This document shows, one piece after another, positions 1-12,700 of a stretch of DNA of 64,000 bases (positions within the stretch are counted from its first letter, which is position 1; each line of letters begins with the position of its first letter). The stretch covers positions 103,514,194 through 103,578,193 of the forward strand of contig OW804096.1 of assembly GCA_942159475.1 (NCBI GenBank), given 5' to 3'. The notes beneath the pieces are model-generated. The model was not told the origin of the DNA. It saw only the letters and a program-made list of their open reading frames with translations, and did not search any database. Origin of the DNA: Sthenelais limicola (Eukaryota > Annelida > Polychaeta > Phyllodocida > Sigalionidae). The position numbers and the translations under genes were made by a program.

Positions 1-1141
1 ACATTTTTATATGCACGTTATCATTCTTTGATAATTTCCAAGTAATTAATCTAATGAGAACAGCATCGATGAGTGATGATTCTTATTAAGAAGCCACTGT
101 CAAAGCTTTAACTGGTTAATAGCTACCGGAAATTCATTCATTATAGGACATCGCTTAATTTAAATTAAACAGTACCGATCTGATAGGTTAGAATTGAATC
201 TTTTGATTTCCACCCATTTAATATTATTTTAATTATGAGTAACAGCTTCCATGGGGGTTCACATATTGGCTAGTGACTTGTATATAATATATATATGCGA
301 CCGTGTGCTGTAAGCGACCGTGGGGGGGGGGGGGGGGGGGGGGGCGGGGGGTTCAATTGGATTTGTTTTTATAAAGCCTAGCCAGTAGTAAAGTCGAATA
401 TCCATGAAGTCGAATATCCATGTTTTAATCTGTAGAAAATTTGGATTTTGGGCTTTCCGGAAAGGTTTCACTGTTTCACTGGACGAAAAAACCGCTTTAC
501 ACTCAACGTATATAGCAGATCATTATAGCAGCTTGTAACACACAATAGAGAAGCACATGGATAGTAGCTGCTATTCGATATACATACTATCCGCTACTGG
601 ATAGCCACTCCTTCCCTAATCATTATCAAAACAACTGTCCATAAAACAATTACACACCTGCGGGTAGAAATGACGACGACCAAGCTGACTCTGAATGCTA
701 TGTAAATAATGTGGTAGGGGGAGAATGGTCGCTATATATATTGGGTGGGCCAGTTATGCACTTGTCAATTGTACCCCCCCCCCCCCCACATGATGAAATC
801 CCCGACCCCCCAGGGCAAGAAATGTCTGTAAATCCCCGACCCCCCTGGGGCACATTGTTTCAGAAGACATTTTCTTTTAGACAAACTGTTATTGCAAAAA
901 TATAAGGGCCATTCTAAGAAAAGTTTTCCAAATGGTGTTTTGGTTGACATAGCTCTGTAGAGCTAGAGAAAATATATTTTTCAATTTTCATTAATCAGAT
1001 GTGAAATCTAAACATCATGACATACAGTTTTGTACATCTCGAAGGGTTGGCTCAATGTTTTCAATACTTGTATAATTTTATTGAATCATGTGTACTAGCC
1101 TGTTGATAGACCATTGTAATTATAAATGCCACATGTTGGAG

Positions 1142-1365
1142 GGGCGCAGTGGGCTTCCTTTCAGAAGAGGGCCTAGATACACTCTATTGATGAAAAAGAA
1201 AAAAAAGAATTCCACAAAAATTCAATTTGTTTAGTGGGGGTGGGGGTGGGACAGGGCAGAGGGTGGGGAGCAGTAGGCTTCTTATCATCAAAAGATAGCC
1301 TAGAAAGACTCCATTGATGAAAAAACAAATTTCTGAATTTGTTTTAGGCGGGGGGGGGGGGCAGG
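1142..1365. repeat. Imperfect direct repeat, about 120 bp spacing
   Basis: A segment from a gcagtgggctt motif through a tattgatgaaaaa motif and into a G-rich tract recurs about 123 bp downstream in diverged form. Both copies end in a run of G. The family is unknown. Confidence 0.5.
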
Positions 1366-1741
1366 CATATGTGTATGTATGTATCAATTTTATTTCCAAA
1401 TAACAGTTACATTGACTTGGAAAAAGGGGAGAAGCTACAACTTAGCCCTCTCTTTAGCTCCTTCTGTGAAATATTCATTTCTCAGGTCTTCCAGGTATCC
1501 CTGAGTATGATAGACCATCTTCAATAGTTTGCGTATCATTGTAATAAGATTTCAGATATTAAACGCCATGAAACGTACATTACTGATTTATACATACAAT
1601 CTAGAAGAAGTTATTCTAGAGTTTTAAGAAATCTGGAGAAAGATTTACAAATAGAACCAGAATTCAACATTAAATGTTAAATGATCGGACATCAGAAACA
1701 GCCTCGAACTAAGTAGGCATGTTTCCTATCAATTTACATTT

Positions 1742-1833
1742 ACATTAGATACCCAACAACAATACAGTTGCGGTTACATTTTTTCATACATTAGATACCC
1801 AACAACAATACAGTTGCGGTTACATTTTTGCAT
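1742..1833. repeat. Two-copy tandem duplication, 46-bp period
   Basis: The motif acattagatacccaacaac and the following sequence occur at 1742 and again at 1788, nearly identical. This looks like a recent local tandem duplication. Confidence 0.85.
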
Positions 1834-2085
1834 TTGCCCAGTGTTCCTTAATAAGGGTAATAGGAGTCTTGGCATTTCATACACTAGGTACAAAGTTAAT
1901 GTATATGGGTTTACAGACCATAATTTTGTATTTGAGATTATATAGTATTACGTCCACTCAATCTCATAATGAGTTTAAACTTATTACTATTTTACATTGA
2001 TCCTTTTCAATATCAATTTTCCATCCAGTATTCGGCTGATACTGAACAGCTCCACCATTCCACTATTAAATCCCCTGTTTATATG

Positions 2086-2512
2086 TTACTCCTTGTCATC
2101 ATTCTGTCCTTCCTTCATTCTTTCTAAAAAGAGTTTAAACTCTTCTTTAGAAGTACAACTTTTCCCTTCCTTGGGTAAGTTATTCCACAAATGTGGCATT
2201 ACATAGTAAAAAGATTTTTTTATTCTTTCTGTGTGAGGTAAAGGTATTAACATTTTTGTCCCCTGATTATGGGACCTGAGGTTTAAGTTTCTATCATCAA
2301 TAAGTAAGTGCTTTTCTACTAAGTCATAAGCTATTTCAAGAATATGATGGTTTCTTCTTTCGAATAATAATTGTAAATCATTAGCTTGCTGTAATTCTTT
2401 CACATTTACTCTTCTATTAAGACCAAACGCTACCCTAACAAAGGAGTTTTGTATGACCTGAAGTTTATCTAAGAGGATCTTTGCTGCTCCTATGTAGATA
2501 AAGTCACCATTA
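2086..2512 (-). pseudogene. LINE reverse transcriptase C-terminal remnant
   Basis: Read on the minus strand, 2512 to 2086 gives the conserved tail of a CR1/Jockey-type non-LTR reverse transcriptase. A segment like LDKLQVIQNSFVRVAF is followed by RRNHHILEIAYDLVEKHL and ends in a RIKKSFYYVMPHLWNNLPKE block, the usual place for the 'W..LP' motif near the end of these proteins. Only about 140 residues remain. The catalytic palm and endonuclease are absent, so the copy is 5'-truncated, as is usual for LINEs. The truncation point is near 2515. The clade cannot be fixed from this much sequence. Confidence 0.75.
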
Positions 2513-2585
2513 GATTAATATATCTACAGGAGATTTGTGACATAAACCCCCCTCCATTGCCCCCCCCCCCACATGAGCCCTCTTC

Positions 2586-2634
2586 ACCCCTAACCCTGGA
2601 GACCCATACCCTAACCCCTACCCTAACCCTACCT
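2586..2634. repeat. Short CCCTAA-like tract
   Basis: Degenerate CCCTAA units run through this stretch, resembling the metazoan telomere unit TTAGGG read on the other strand. It is too short and interrupted to be a telomere. It could be a small interstitial telomeric-type repeat or chance C-rich sequence. Confidence 0.45.
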
Positions 2635-2901
2635 CCAACACTAAAGGATCTGGATGTAAGTATAGTTCAGACATGACAGCCAGGAAAAGTGGGGTACCCC
2701 ATGTGTAGAAGAGTCCCCCATCATGTTCAGCATGTTGAGTTGAGGCCTGACACTATTGAAACACTATATAGGGGGTGCTAAATCCCTGTCAGGTTCAAAG
2801 GTGACACTCTTTGTGTCTATAATGGAGGAGGTTTGTTACTTTAGATCTTAGCCTAGAGAAGCCCATGCACACTGAAAACCACCAAAACTCTTTTAGGAAA
2901 C

Positions 2902-3094
2902 AAGGTATAGAGTGGGCACTGGCGGACATTCCCCCACCCATCCAGTTGATATTGCTGTTTCAACTAAGGTATAGAGTGGGCACTGGCAGACATTCCCCTA
3001 CCCATCCAGTTGATATTGCTGTTTCAACTAAGGTATAGAGTGGGCACTGGCGGACATTCCCCCACCCCTTTAGTTGATATTGCTGTAAACTAAG
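2902..3094. repeat. 64-bp minisatellite, three copies
   Basis: Units beginning aaggtatagagtgggcac start at 2902, 2966 and 3030, an exact 64-bp period. The third copy decays after about 60 bp. There is no spacer variation that would suggest a CRISPR. Confidence 0.9.
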
Positions 3095-3179
3095 GGAAAT
3101 CTCCGCCTGTGTGGGGGAATGTTTTCTCAGACATTTCCCTACCATTCCCCTACCTACCCGGGGGTGGGGGTGGGGGTGG

Positions 3180-5000
3180 TTGCAATTGACAAGTGCATTA
3201 TTTCACCATTTCGGATCACGAGAAGCAATTGTTTAACACCCAAGTAATGTGTATTACCTTGTTAAGTGTTCTTTCTAATGAAACATTAATTCCTGAAGGA
3301 TTAAAATCAACCATTTAGTCACAAGTTCATTCCACCTTCATGAACATCCCAACACACATATGATCCATGATCGAGTCTCTGACAACACAAGTCTGGCTCA
3401 ATGCTGCCCTCGTATCGAAAGTGACAGATGCATGATCAATTCATTGGCCTATAACATAAAGGAAAGGCGAACTTCGATGACTTCGATCAGGAGAACTATA
3501 GTTAGCTATAGTTGTCACCCTGACTCCGATACGCATGTCTTTGGAATATGAAAATTGTATCAGACCGGGAATTCCTGGATCTGTTGATGGTAGAGTGTGG
3601 GTGATGAAGTATCTGTTACATCTGAACAACAAACGAATGTTTCCCTCATGGTCTATTGCAAAAATGGCCACTTTGCAGCAAAAATTGCTAGCTAGCACTG
3701 ATATTTACTGACTGCATCGAACTGATCTAAATGGAAGACATGGTCAATACTCCCGAAACGGTTCCAAATGGGTAATGGTGAAAAGGTCATTGAAATGAAA
3801 ATAAATGCTAGAATAGGTTCCTCAGACTCATGCTGCTTCTCTAAGCCCTGGTTCTGCGCATCATTGATATAGAAGTTTTTGAAATATGAAAACATATAAC
3901 GTCACCATCCGTGGGGGACACTATTCAATTTTTTTATATGATTCCCAGAACTAATGCAAGCCCTTTTGAATGATATATGGGAAACAAACCAACATCCATA
4001 GTCTCGGAAGTAGATCATCATGAAATGGCGCCAAATGAGAAAATGTCATTTTTTACTAGTTTTCTTCAAATAGATCTTTCCCATGTGGTCATATGATAGG
4101 ATGTAACGAGGTTGGTTTCTGACTTACTGTACACGTTGCCAACAAGTTTTTTTCGGCCAGGGATTTCACGAGAAGCCGCAGATTTCAGAGCTCCCATTAA
4201 ATATAATGTTATAATTTCTATTTTTTCTGCTGAACAGTCTGTTTATACCTAAATTATCCATAATACAAATGTTCCACTGTCAGTCATAGAAACCAGGAGG
4301 GGCATACAGATTTTATGCATATCAACTCTGTGAAGTTATTTTTAATAGAAGTAATAAAATTCCTTAAAAAAAATTTAGCATACAAGACCAATTTTTCTCA
4401 TTACAGTTTGGTCAATAATAATTGAATTGCTATTAAAAATTAGAAAGAACGTTATTATACATGAGAATTTAGGGGAGCTCATTTCAATGGGCGGGAAGGA
4501 CCCAACATCAGGTCAGAGTTTGTTGAAATATAGTTTTCCTGAATCAACAGAGCCAGTGTGATATAATTCTTGTTCAACTTTGCTTTGTTCAAGCCCCACA
4601 AGTTGGAAAATAGCTAACTTAAAAAAACTTAAACAATTGCAAGAGCCTGTTTTCAACCCTACTATTATGTACCTTTCCTTTGCATTAATAAAATTTCTTA
4701 TATCATAGTCAGATATGTTTTGAAATTTTCACATACTTCTATGATGTATATTTAATGATTGTTGTACCTCTTTCTGATTCTAGTTAGTGATTTGTAGCAA
4801 TATACTTGAATGTCTTGAAACGATTAATCAAAGAAAATGAACTGACACTATTATGATCCATCAGTGTTTTACACAAGATAATGGCATCTTTGAACTAATT
4901 TCGTGACTTGAAAAATGATTCATGTTGTTGTACACTTCATACATGAATATGGGAAAAAGGTCCAAGATACCAAAATATGTCCCCCCCACACACACACACA
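3180..5000. other. No gene recognised
   Basis: Six-frame inspection gives only short frames without family motifs. I see no clear repeat structure apart from a G-rich tract near 3160-3178 and a short CA tract near 4990. Confidence 0.5.
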
Positions 5001-5017
5001 CTTGGAAATTGCCAGCG

Positions 5018-5189
5018 ACGCCCCTGTCAGGACATGGACGTCCTTGACAAAGGAAAATGGGCCCAAAAGGGAAACTTACTGGGCAGAGCCTGGATGGTCA
5101 TGAGAGACAAGATTGCTGGAAAAGCTACAGAAGGAAAGAGAGAGAAAGCCGCAGTGGAGCAGATGGAGGTTGCACCAGGTGCATCATAA
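5018..5189 (+). pseudogene. LINE copy A ORF1 C-terminus (end of a NADAR domain)
   Basis: The frame reads DMDVLDKGKWAQKGNLLGRA and then WMVMRDKI. It matches, position by position, the end of ORF1 in the full-length relative at 52.3-58.9 kb (DMLVVEKWPAEGNRLGKAW). That stretch corresponds to the final helix of NADAR/YbiA domains, where a 'G.N.LG..L..vR' pattern is typical. The upstream part of ORF1 is missing, so this copy begins inside ORF1 and is 5'-truncated. Only about 55 residues remain, so no activity is expected. Confidence 0.65.
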
Positions 5190-5520
5190 TTATGTAAATA
5201 AGCAGAAACGTGTGTCAATCTTGTTAGATCACTATAAAACGTAATAATGGAGGTAAACAATGCCAATTTCTACTCGCTATATGTCAAATGTGTTACTACT
5301 CTTGAGAAAAGAAAAGGATTTAGGTTTGTACAAAAGTATAAGAAAACTACAACTGTAATTTTGTCAGTATACAGTGTTTTCAACAATGTTAAAACAAGGT
5401 GGATTCAATGGCAAAACCAAGACCTCTGTATACATAGAAAAGATAATAGAAGAGGACATCCTGACTCGTGTCTTAAAAACCTTGATGTTAATTGTAAATG
5501 CAGGAACGGAAACAATGTAA

Positions 5521-6392
5521 ACAATTCTACTCTTTAAATGTGAACGGGGCTGCTGATACTGTTAAGAGAAAAGCACTCTTCAGGTTTCTTGGTAAAAAGG
5601 AAGAGGAATTTTTGCTCTGCAGGAAACCTATAGTATGACAGAAGGTATTAAGGTTTGGAAAAATCATTGGCAAGGCTTCTCCCATTTTGTACATGGCAAA
5701 TGCAATGCCAGAGGGGTTGCCATTTTAATCTCTAAAGATCTCAAAGTGAAAAAAAAGGTAAAGGTGGCGATGACCTAGGCAGATTAGCCTTTGTAGATTT
5801 AATGATTGAACAAAGAAAACTCTCTGTATTTTCTCTGTATTTTCCTACTAAGGATAAATATAAAGAACAGGTAGTTATGTGTAACTCCTTAAAAAATATT
5901 TTAGAGGCCAAAAGTGATCGTTCTGCTGTCCTAATGGAAGATTTCAATTTAAATATTCTAAGCGGAGACGAGTTTTTTAACCTAAGTGAAAGCCAACTAA
6001 TTAAATCTAGTGGGTTAAAAAGTATGATTCAGATAATGAATGACTTTGAGTTGTGTGATATATTAAAAGAAATGACCGCGGAAGGTAGTAACATGATGAC
6101 TTGGAGCAGAGGCTCTCAATGCTCAAGATTGGATTATTGTATAATTGATGCAGCGCTAAGAAATGAGGTAATGAAGGTGGATAATGAACTATGTGAATTC
6201 TCCGATCATAATCTTATTTGCTTCTTGTTAAAATCCTATGAAGAAGCGAGGGGTCCAGGGACATGGAAATTTAATAAGCACCTTTTAAATGATAAAGAAT
6301 ATATCAAAACGATGAGAAGTAAAATTATAGAAGCACATAAGATGGAGGGTCTAGGCAGTGCCAGATCAAAATGTGATTATATCAAATATGTA
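5521..6392 (+). pseudogene. LINE copy A ORF2: APE-type endonuclease
   Basis: The start of ORF2 is broken by frameshifts. The readable pieces include NHWQGFSHFVHGKCNARGVA, matching the 'H.....RGGvaIL' block of LINE endonucleases. From 5802 a continuous frame carries SAVLMEDFN (the GDFN position, here EDFN), RLDYCIIDAAL, and FSDHNLICFLL (the catalytic SDH). It then enters the linker GPGTWKFNKHLLND typical of the L1/Tx1 group. The G-to-E change next to the catalytic Asp and the frameshifts argue that it is dead. A weak second version of the ORF2 start appears near 5247-5350, possibly an internal duplication. The frame stops exactly where the TAGAA repeat begins. Confidence 0.8.
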
Positions 6393-6415
6393 GAATAGAA
6401 TAGAATAGAATAGAA
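6391..6415 (-). repeat. (TTCTA)5 tail of the minus-strand LINE
   Basis: Five perfect TAGAA units on the plus strand are the 3'-terminal microsatellite of the CR1-like element read on the minus strand. CR1/L2-type LINEs usually end in short tandem repeats instead of poly(A). It marks the 3' end and the insertion point in LINE copy A. Confidence 0.75.
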
Positions 6416-6702
6416 AAACATTTTTATTTTCGTTGTCAAACGCTATAGAAAGAATATCTCCGGCCATATGGGAGGTGTTCTAATCCTTTCTCTTCGCTTA
6501 AATTAACATTTGATTTATGTAGGGAGACATCCTCGCCTTGGTCGTTGACTCAGGTTGAGTTCCTACAGTTTTTGTGAAAAATGTTTTATAAGAAAACAAT
6601 TTGTTTGATATGGTTCAATATGGTTGTCGAAGTAATGAGTCTTTTGTATCCTGACAATGGCAAATGACAAATTAGATGATCAGATGATTACATCACTCAG
6701 GC

Positions 6703-9700
6703 TTAGATAACATAGGTAAAGAAGGCATCATTCCAGATAAAGTTTGATTTCGCTAAGGCTTTAAAGGCTTTCTTGTCTATCAATCGGTGGGCTTCAGTAG
6801 GTAGCTTATTCCATGAGTATGGTATTCTATTTATTATCGAATGTTTGATTTGGTCTGTTTTTGGGGTTGGATGTTTCAGGGTTTTTCTACCCAACTCAAA
6901 ATTTCTAGTATTAATGTTGCGTAAGTCCATATTCTCAGGATTTTGCGCCATACGGAAGCCTGCGATTAAGAGATGGAGTCTACATCTGTAGCTCAATGGT
7001 GGAAGGTTTTTCTCTATATGGAGATCCTTTACACTAGCCCTGGAGGGCAGACGATATATTATTTTTAGAATTTTATTTTGGAGGATTTGGAGCCGATGGA
7101 GATTTGTGGATTTATTTGATTCGTGTAAAATGTCGGCCTGGTCCAAGATGGGAAGAACCATCACCTTGTAGATCATTAATAGGGTATGCTTTGGAATTTT
7201 ATCTTTTAATTTGGAAAACTGCCAACATTTATAGCTTAGAGTTTTTGTCAATTTGGTGATTAAATCAGTGAATTTCAAGCTATTGTCGATATCTATGCCT
7301 AGATATTTATATGTCGTTACTTCTTCAAGGCTCGTTCCCTCCAGGGTTAAAGAGTGTTCAGGAAGATCGAATGTTCGTTGGGATGTCCATCTCGACCTGA
7401 GGGAGGGGCTTCGGAAAATAGTTTGGACTTTTGTTTTGGATAAATTCAATGATATTTTGTTGTGACGACACCACTGGTTTAGAGAGTTCAGGTCCATCTG
7501 TAGTTTCATTGAAACTTCCTTGGAGTCAGAACCTGAGGTATAAACAATGGTGTCGTCAGCAAACATTTGTATTGAGGAGTGTTTAATAAATTTAGGTAGA
7601 TCATTGATGTATAGGTTGAATAGTAGGGGGTCCCAAGGTAGTTCCTTGGGGGACCCCACATGTAACGTTTTGGAATTTGGAATATGTTTTATTGACTTGT
7701 ACCCGTTGAGTACGATTCGATAAATAATCTTCAAACCATAATAATTCTTTTCCCTCGATACCAAATATTGATAATTTCTCGATTAGATTTATGTGGTTAA
7801 CCGTATCAAAAGCCTTCCTCAGGTCGAGATAGGCTACCCTTACCAGATTGCCTTCGTTCAATGAGTTATATACTCTTGAGAGATAACAGATAAGGGCATC
7901 CTGGGTCGAGCTTCCCCTCCGAAAACCGAACTGATAATTATATAACAAATTGTAGTCCTCCAAATAGGCAGACAGTTGATTATGCAATACCTTTTCTAAT
8001 ACCTTAGCTGGCAATTGTATTGAGGATATAGGCCTGTAGTTTCCCGGGTCAGTGACAATTCCAGCCTTGAAAAGCGGAGTCACTTTGGACTGTTTCCATA
8101 TCATTGGTATACTGGAACTTTCATATGTTAGGTTTATCAAATATTTGAATTTTGGTAGTAAGGCGATTAATGCTACTTTTAAAAGCCAAGCAGGCATATG
8201 ATCAATGCCAGACGACTTGCTCAAAGGAATGTTTTTTATTATTTTTCTAAGTTCAATATCATTTATTGGAGTATATTTGAACTTAGGGATATCTCTTTCC
8301 TCTATCGTTTCTAGATTGATTTTTCTTTGTTGTGATATAAAGTTTGACATTGGAAGAGGTATGCTTTTGGCAAGGTTTGAGCCTATATTTGTGAAATATT
8401 CATTAAAATGATCAGGTATTTGGGCAGCTGGTATATCAGTGCCCATTTCGTCTGATAGTGATATATGTAAATCCTTTTTGGCTTTTTTGTTATTTAGTAA
8501 GGGTGATATAATATTCCAAAATTTCTTTGGGTTCTGGGTATTGCTTTCTATCTGTTCACGTATATAATTGTTTTTTAGGTTTCTCGCCATGTGGTTTACT
8601 TTTGAGCAGAGTTTTTTTGCTTTATCCATTAAGGACGGATCGTTCGATTTTTTAGCTCTCTTAAATAATTTGTCACGCTCCCTCATCTGGGAAAATAAAT
8701 CACCATTTATCAAGGGTTTCCTGGTTTTAACATTGGTCATAGTGTTCAAGAGGCAGACTTCGTCTGTTACCTTTGAAATATGATCAATAAGTAAGTTCCA
8801 ATATTGATTGGAGTCCAGCTGATTCGTTAATTCTGACCAATTGTGCTCACGGAGCTTACTGGAGTAATATTCCTCACTATAAGTAGCATAAGATCTACAA
8901 GTAAATGTGGTCCTTCTGTATTGCTCTTGTTGTGCTGGCAATTGTATTGAGGATATAGGCCTGTAGTTTCCCGGGTCAGTGACAATTCCAGCCTTGAAAA
9001 GCGGAGTCACTTTGGACTGTTTCCATATCATTGGTATACTGGAACTTTCATATGTTAGGTTTATCAAATATTTGAATTTTGGTAGTAAGGCGATTAATGC
9101 TACTTTTAAAAGCCAAGCAGGCATATGATCAATGCCAGACGGCTTGCTCAAAGGAATGTTTTTCATTATTTTTCTAAGTTCAATATCATTTATTGGAGTA
9201 TATTTGAACTTAGGGATATCTCTTTCCTCTATCGTTTCTAGATTGATTTTTCTTTGTTGTGATATAAAGTTTGACATTGGAAGAGGTATGCTTTTGGCAA
9301 GGTTTGAGCCTATATTTGTGAAATATTCATTAAAATGATCAGGTATTTGGGCAGCTGGTATATCAGTGCCCATTTCGTCTGATAGTGATATATGTAAATC
9401 CTTTTTGGCTTTTTTGTTATTTAGTAAGGGTGATATAATATTCCAAAATTTCTTTGGGTTCTGGGTATTGCTTTCTATCTGTTCACGTATATAATTGTTT
9501 TTTAGGTTTCTCGCCATGTGGTTTACTTTTGAGCAGAGTTTTTTTGCTTTATCCATTAAGGACGGATCGTTCGATTTTTTAGCTCTCTTAAATAATTTGT
9601 CACGCTCCCTCATCTGGGAAAATAAATCACCATTTATCAAGGGTTTCCTGGTTTTAACATTGGTCATAGTGTTCAAGAGGCAGACTTCGTCTGTTACCTT

Positions 9701-12700
9701 TGAAATATGATCAATAAGTAAGTTCCAATATTGATTGGAGTCCAGCTGATTCGTTAATTCTGACCAATTGTGCTCACGGAGCTTACTGGAGTAATATTCC
9801 TCACTATAAGTAGCATAAGATCTACAAGTAAATGTGGTCCTTCTGTATTGCTCTTGTTGTGCTGGCAATTGTATTGAGGATATAGGCCTGTAGTTTCCCG
9901 GGTCAGTGACAATTCCAGCCTTGAAAAGCGGAGTCACTTTGGACTGTTTCCATATCATTGGTATACTGGAACTTTCATATGTTAGGTTTATCAAATATTT
10001 GAATTTTGGTAGTAAGGCGATTAATGCTACTTTTAAAAGCCAAGCAGGCATATGATCAATGCCAGACGGCTTGCTCAAAGGAATGTTTTTTATTATTTTT
10101 CTAAGTTCAATATCATTTATTGGAGTATATTTGAACTTAGGGATATCTCTTTCCTCTATCGTTTCTAGATTGATTTTTCTTTGTTGTGATATAAAGTTTG
10201 ACATTGGAAGAGGTATGCTTTTGGCAAGGTTTGAGCCTATATTTGTGAAATATTCATTAAAATGATCAGGTATTTGGGCAGCTGGTATATCAGTGCCCAT
10301 TTCGTCTGATAGTGATATATGTAAATCCTTTTTGGCTTTTTTGTTATTTAGTAAGGGTGATATAATATTCCAAAATTTCTTTGGGTTCTGGGTATTGCTT
10401 TCTATCTGTTCACGTATATAATTGTTTTTTAGGTTTCTCGCCATGTGGTTTACTTTTGAGCAGAGTTTTTTTGCTTTATCCATTAAGGACGGATCGTTCG
10501 ATTTTTTAGCTCTCTTAAATAATTTGTCACGCTCCCTCATCTGGGAAAATAAATCACCATTTATCAAGGGTTTCCTGGTTTTAACATTGGTCATAGTGTT
10601 CAAGAGGCAGACTTCGTCTGTTACCTTTGAAATATGATCAATAAGTAAGTTCCAATATTGATTGGAGTCCAGCTGATTCGTTAATTCTGACCAATTGTGC
10701 TCACGGAGCTTACTGGAGTAATATTCCTCACTATAAGTAGCATAAGATCTACAAGTAAATGTGGTCCTTCTGTATTGCTCTTGTTGTGCTGGCAATTGTA
10801 TTGAGGATATAGGCCTGTAGTTTCCCGGGTCAGTGACAATTCCAGCCTTGAAAAGCGGAGTCACTTTGGACTGTTTCCATATCATTGGTATACTGGAACT
10901 TTCATATGTTAGGTTTATCAAATATTTGAATTTTGGTAGTAAGGCGATTAATGCTACTTTTAAAAGCCAAGCAGGCATATGATCAATGCCAGACGGCTTG
11001 CTCAAAGGAATGTTTTTCATTATTTTTCTAAGTTCAATATCATTTATTGGAGTATATTTGAACTTAGGGATATCTCTTTCCTCTATCGTTTCTAGATTGA
11101 TTTTTCTTTGTTGTGATATAAAGTTTGACATTGGAAGAGGTATGCTTTTGGCAAGGTTTGAGCCTATATTTGTGAAATATTCATTAAAATGATCAGGTAT
11201 TTGGGCAGCTGGTATATCAGTGCCCATTTCGTCTGATAGTGATATATGTAAATCCTTTTTGGCTTTTTTGTTATTTAGTAAGGGTGATATAATATTCCAA
11301 AATTTCTTTGGGTTCTGGGTATTGCTTTCTATCTGTTCACGTATATAATTGTTTTTTAGGTTTCTCGCCATGTGGTTTACTTTTGAGCAGAGTTTTTTTG
11401 CTTTATCCATTAAGGACGGATCGTTCGATTTTTTAGCTCTCTTAAATAATTTGTCACGCTCCCTCATCTGGGAAAATAAATCACCATTTATCAAGGGTTT
11501 CCTGGTTTTAACATTGGTCATAGTGTTCAAGAGGCAGACTTCGTCTGTTACCTTTGAAATATGATCAATAAGTAAGTTCCAATATTGATTGGAGTCCAGC
11601 TGATTCGTTAATTCTGACCAATTGTGCTCACGGAGCTTACTGGAGTAATATTCCTCACTATAAGTAGCATAAGATCTACAAGTAAATGTGGTCCTTCTGT
11701 ATTGCTCTTGTTGTGCTGGCAATTGTATTGAGGATATAGGCCTGTAGTTTCCCGGGTCAGTGACAATTCCAGCCTTGAAAAGCGGAGTCACTTTGGACTG
11801 TTTCCATATCATTGGTATACTGGAACTTTCATATGTTAGGTTTATCAAATATTTGAATTTTGGTAGTAAGGCGATTAATGCTACTTTTAAAAGCCAAGCA
11901 GGCATATGATCAATGCCAGACGGCTTGCTCAAAGGAATGTTTTTTATTATTTTTCTAAGTTCAATATCATTTATTGGAGTATATTTGAACTTAGGGATAT
12001 CTCTTTCCTCTATCGTTTCTAGATTGATTTTTCTTTGTTGTGATATAAAGTTTGACATTGGAAGAGGTATGCTTTTGGCAAGGTTTGAGCCTATATTTGT
12101 GAAATATTCATTAAAATGATCAGGTATTTGGGCAGCTGGTATATCAGTGCCCATTTCGTCTGATAGTGATATATGTAAATCCTTTTTGGCTTTTTTGTTA
12201 TTTAGTAAGGGTGATATAATATTCCAAAATTTCTTTGGGTTCTGGGTATTGCTTTCTATCTGTTCACGTATATAATTGTTTTTTAGGTTTCTCGCCATGT
12301 GGTTTACTTTTGAGCAGAGTTTTTTTGCTTTATCCATTAAGGACGGATCGTTCGATTTTTTAGCTCTCTTAAATAATTTGTCACGCTCCCTCATCTGGGA
12401 AAATAAATCACCATTTATCAAGGGTTTCCTGGTTTTAACATTGGTCATAGTGTTCAAGGGGCAGACTTTGTCTGTTACCTTTGAAATATGATCAATAAGT
12501 AAGTTCCAATATTGATTGGAGTCCAGCTGATTCGTTAATTCTGACCAATTGTGCTCACGGAGCTTACTGGAGTAATATTCCTCACTATAAGTAGCATAAG
12601 ATCTACAAGTAAATGTGGTCCTTCTGTATTGCTCTTGTTCTTTTTTCAACACAACATAAGTTGGTAGGTGATCACTTATATTTAAATTTGAAACACCTGA

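Larger units (their letters stand above)
1..2085. other. No gene recognised; simple sequence
   Basis: I see no supportable gene. There is a G run at 322-351 broken by one C, a C run at 774-787, and G-rich tracts near 1238-1262 and 1350-1361. Short open frames here are proline-rich translations of these tracts and do not look like proteins. Confidence 0.6.

Noticed and set aside
259..1399. Proline-rich small proteins
   Set aside because: They arise from G/C homopolymer runs and have no other features.
2586..2634. A telomere
   Set aside because: Only a few degenerate CCCTAA units, with unique sequence on both sides.
2902..3094. Regular repeats resembling a CRISPR array
   Set aside because: Units are contiguous 64-bp tandem copies without unique spacers, in a eukaryotic repeat-rich setting.
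5802..6398. A stand-alone 198-residue gene
   Set aside because: It is the endonuclease/linker part of a LINE ORF2 and ends only because of the next insertion.
8205..12491. Ten plus-strand open frames repeated every 927 bp (68 and 71 residues)
   Set aside because: They are antisense shadows of the amplified LINE ORF2 on the minus strand.
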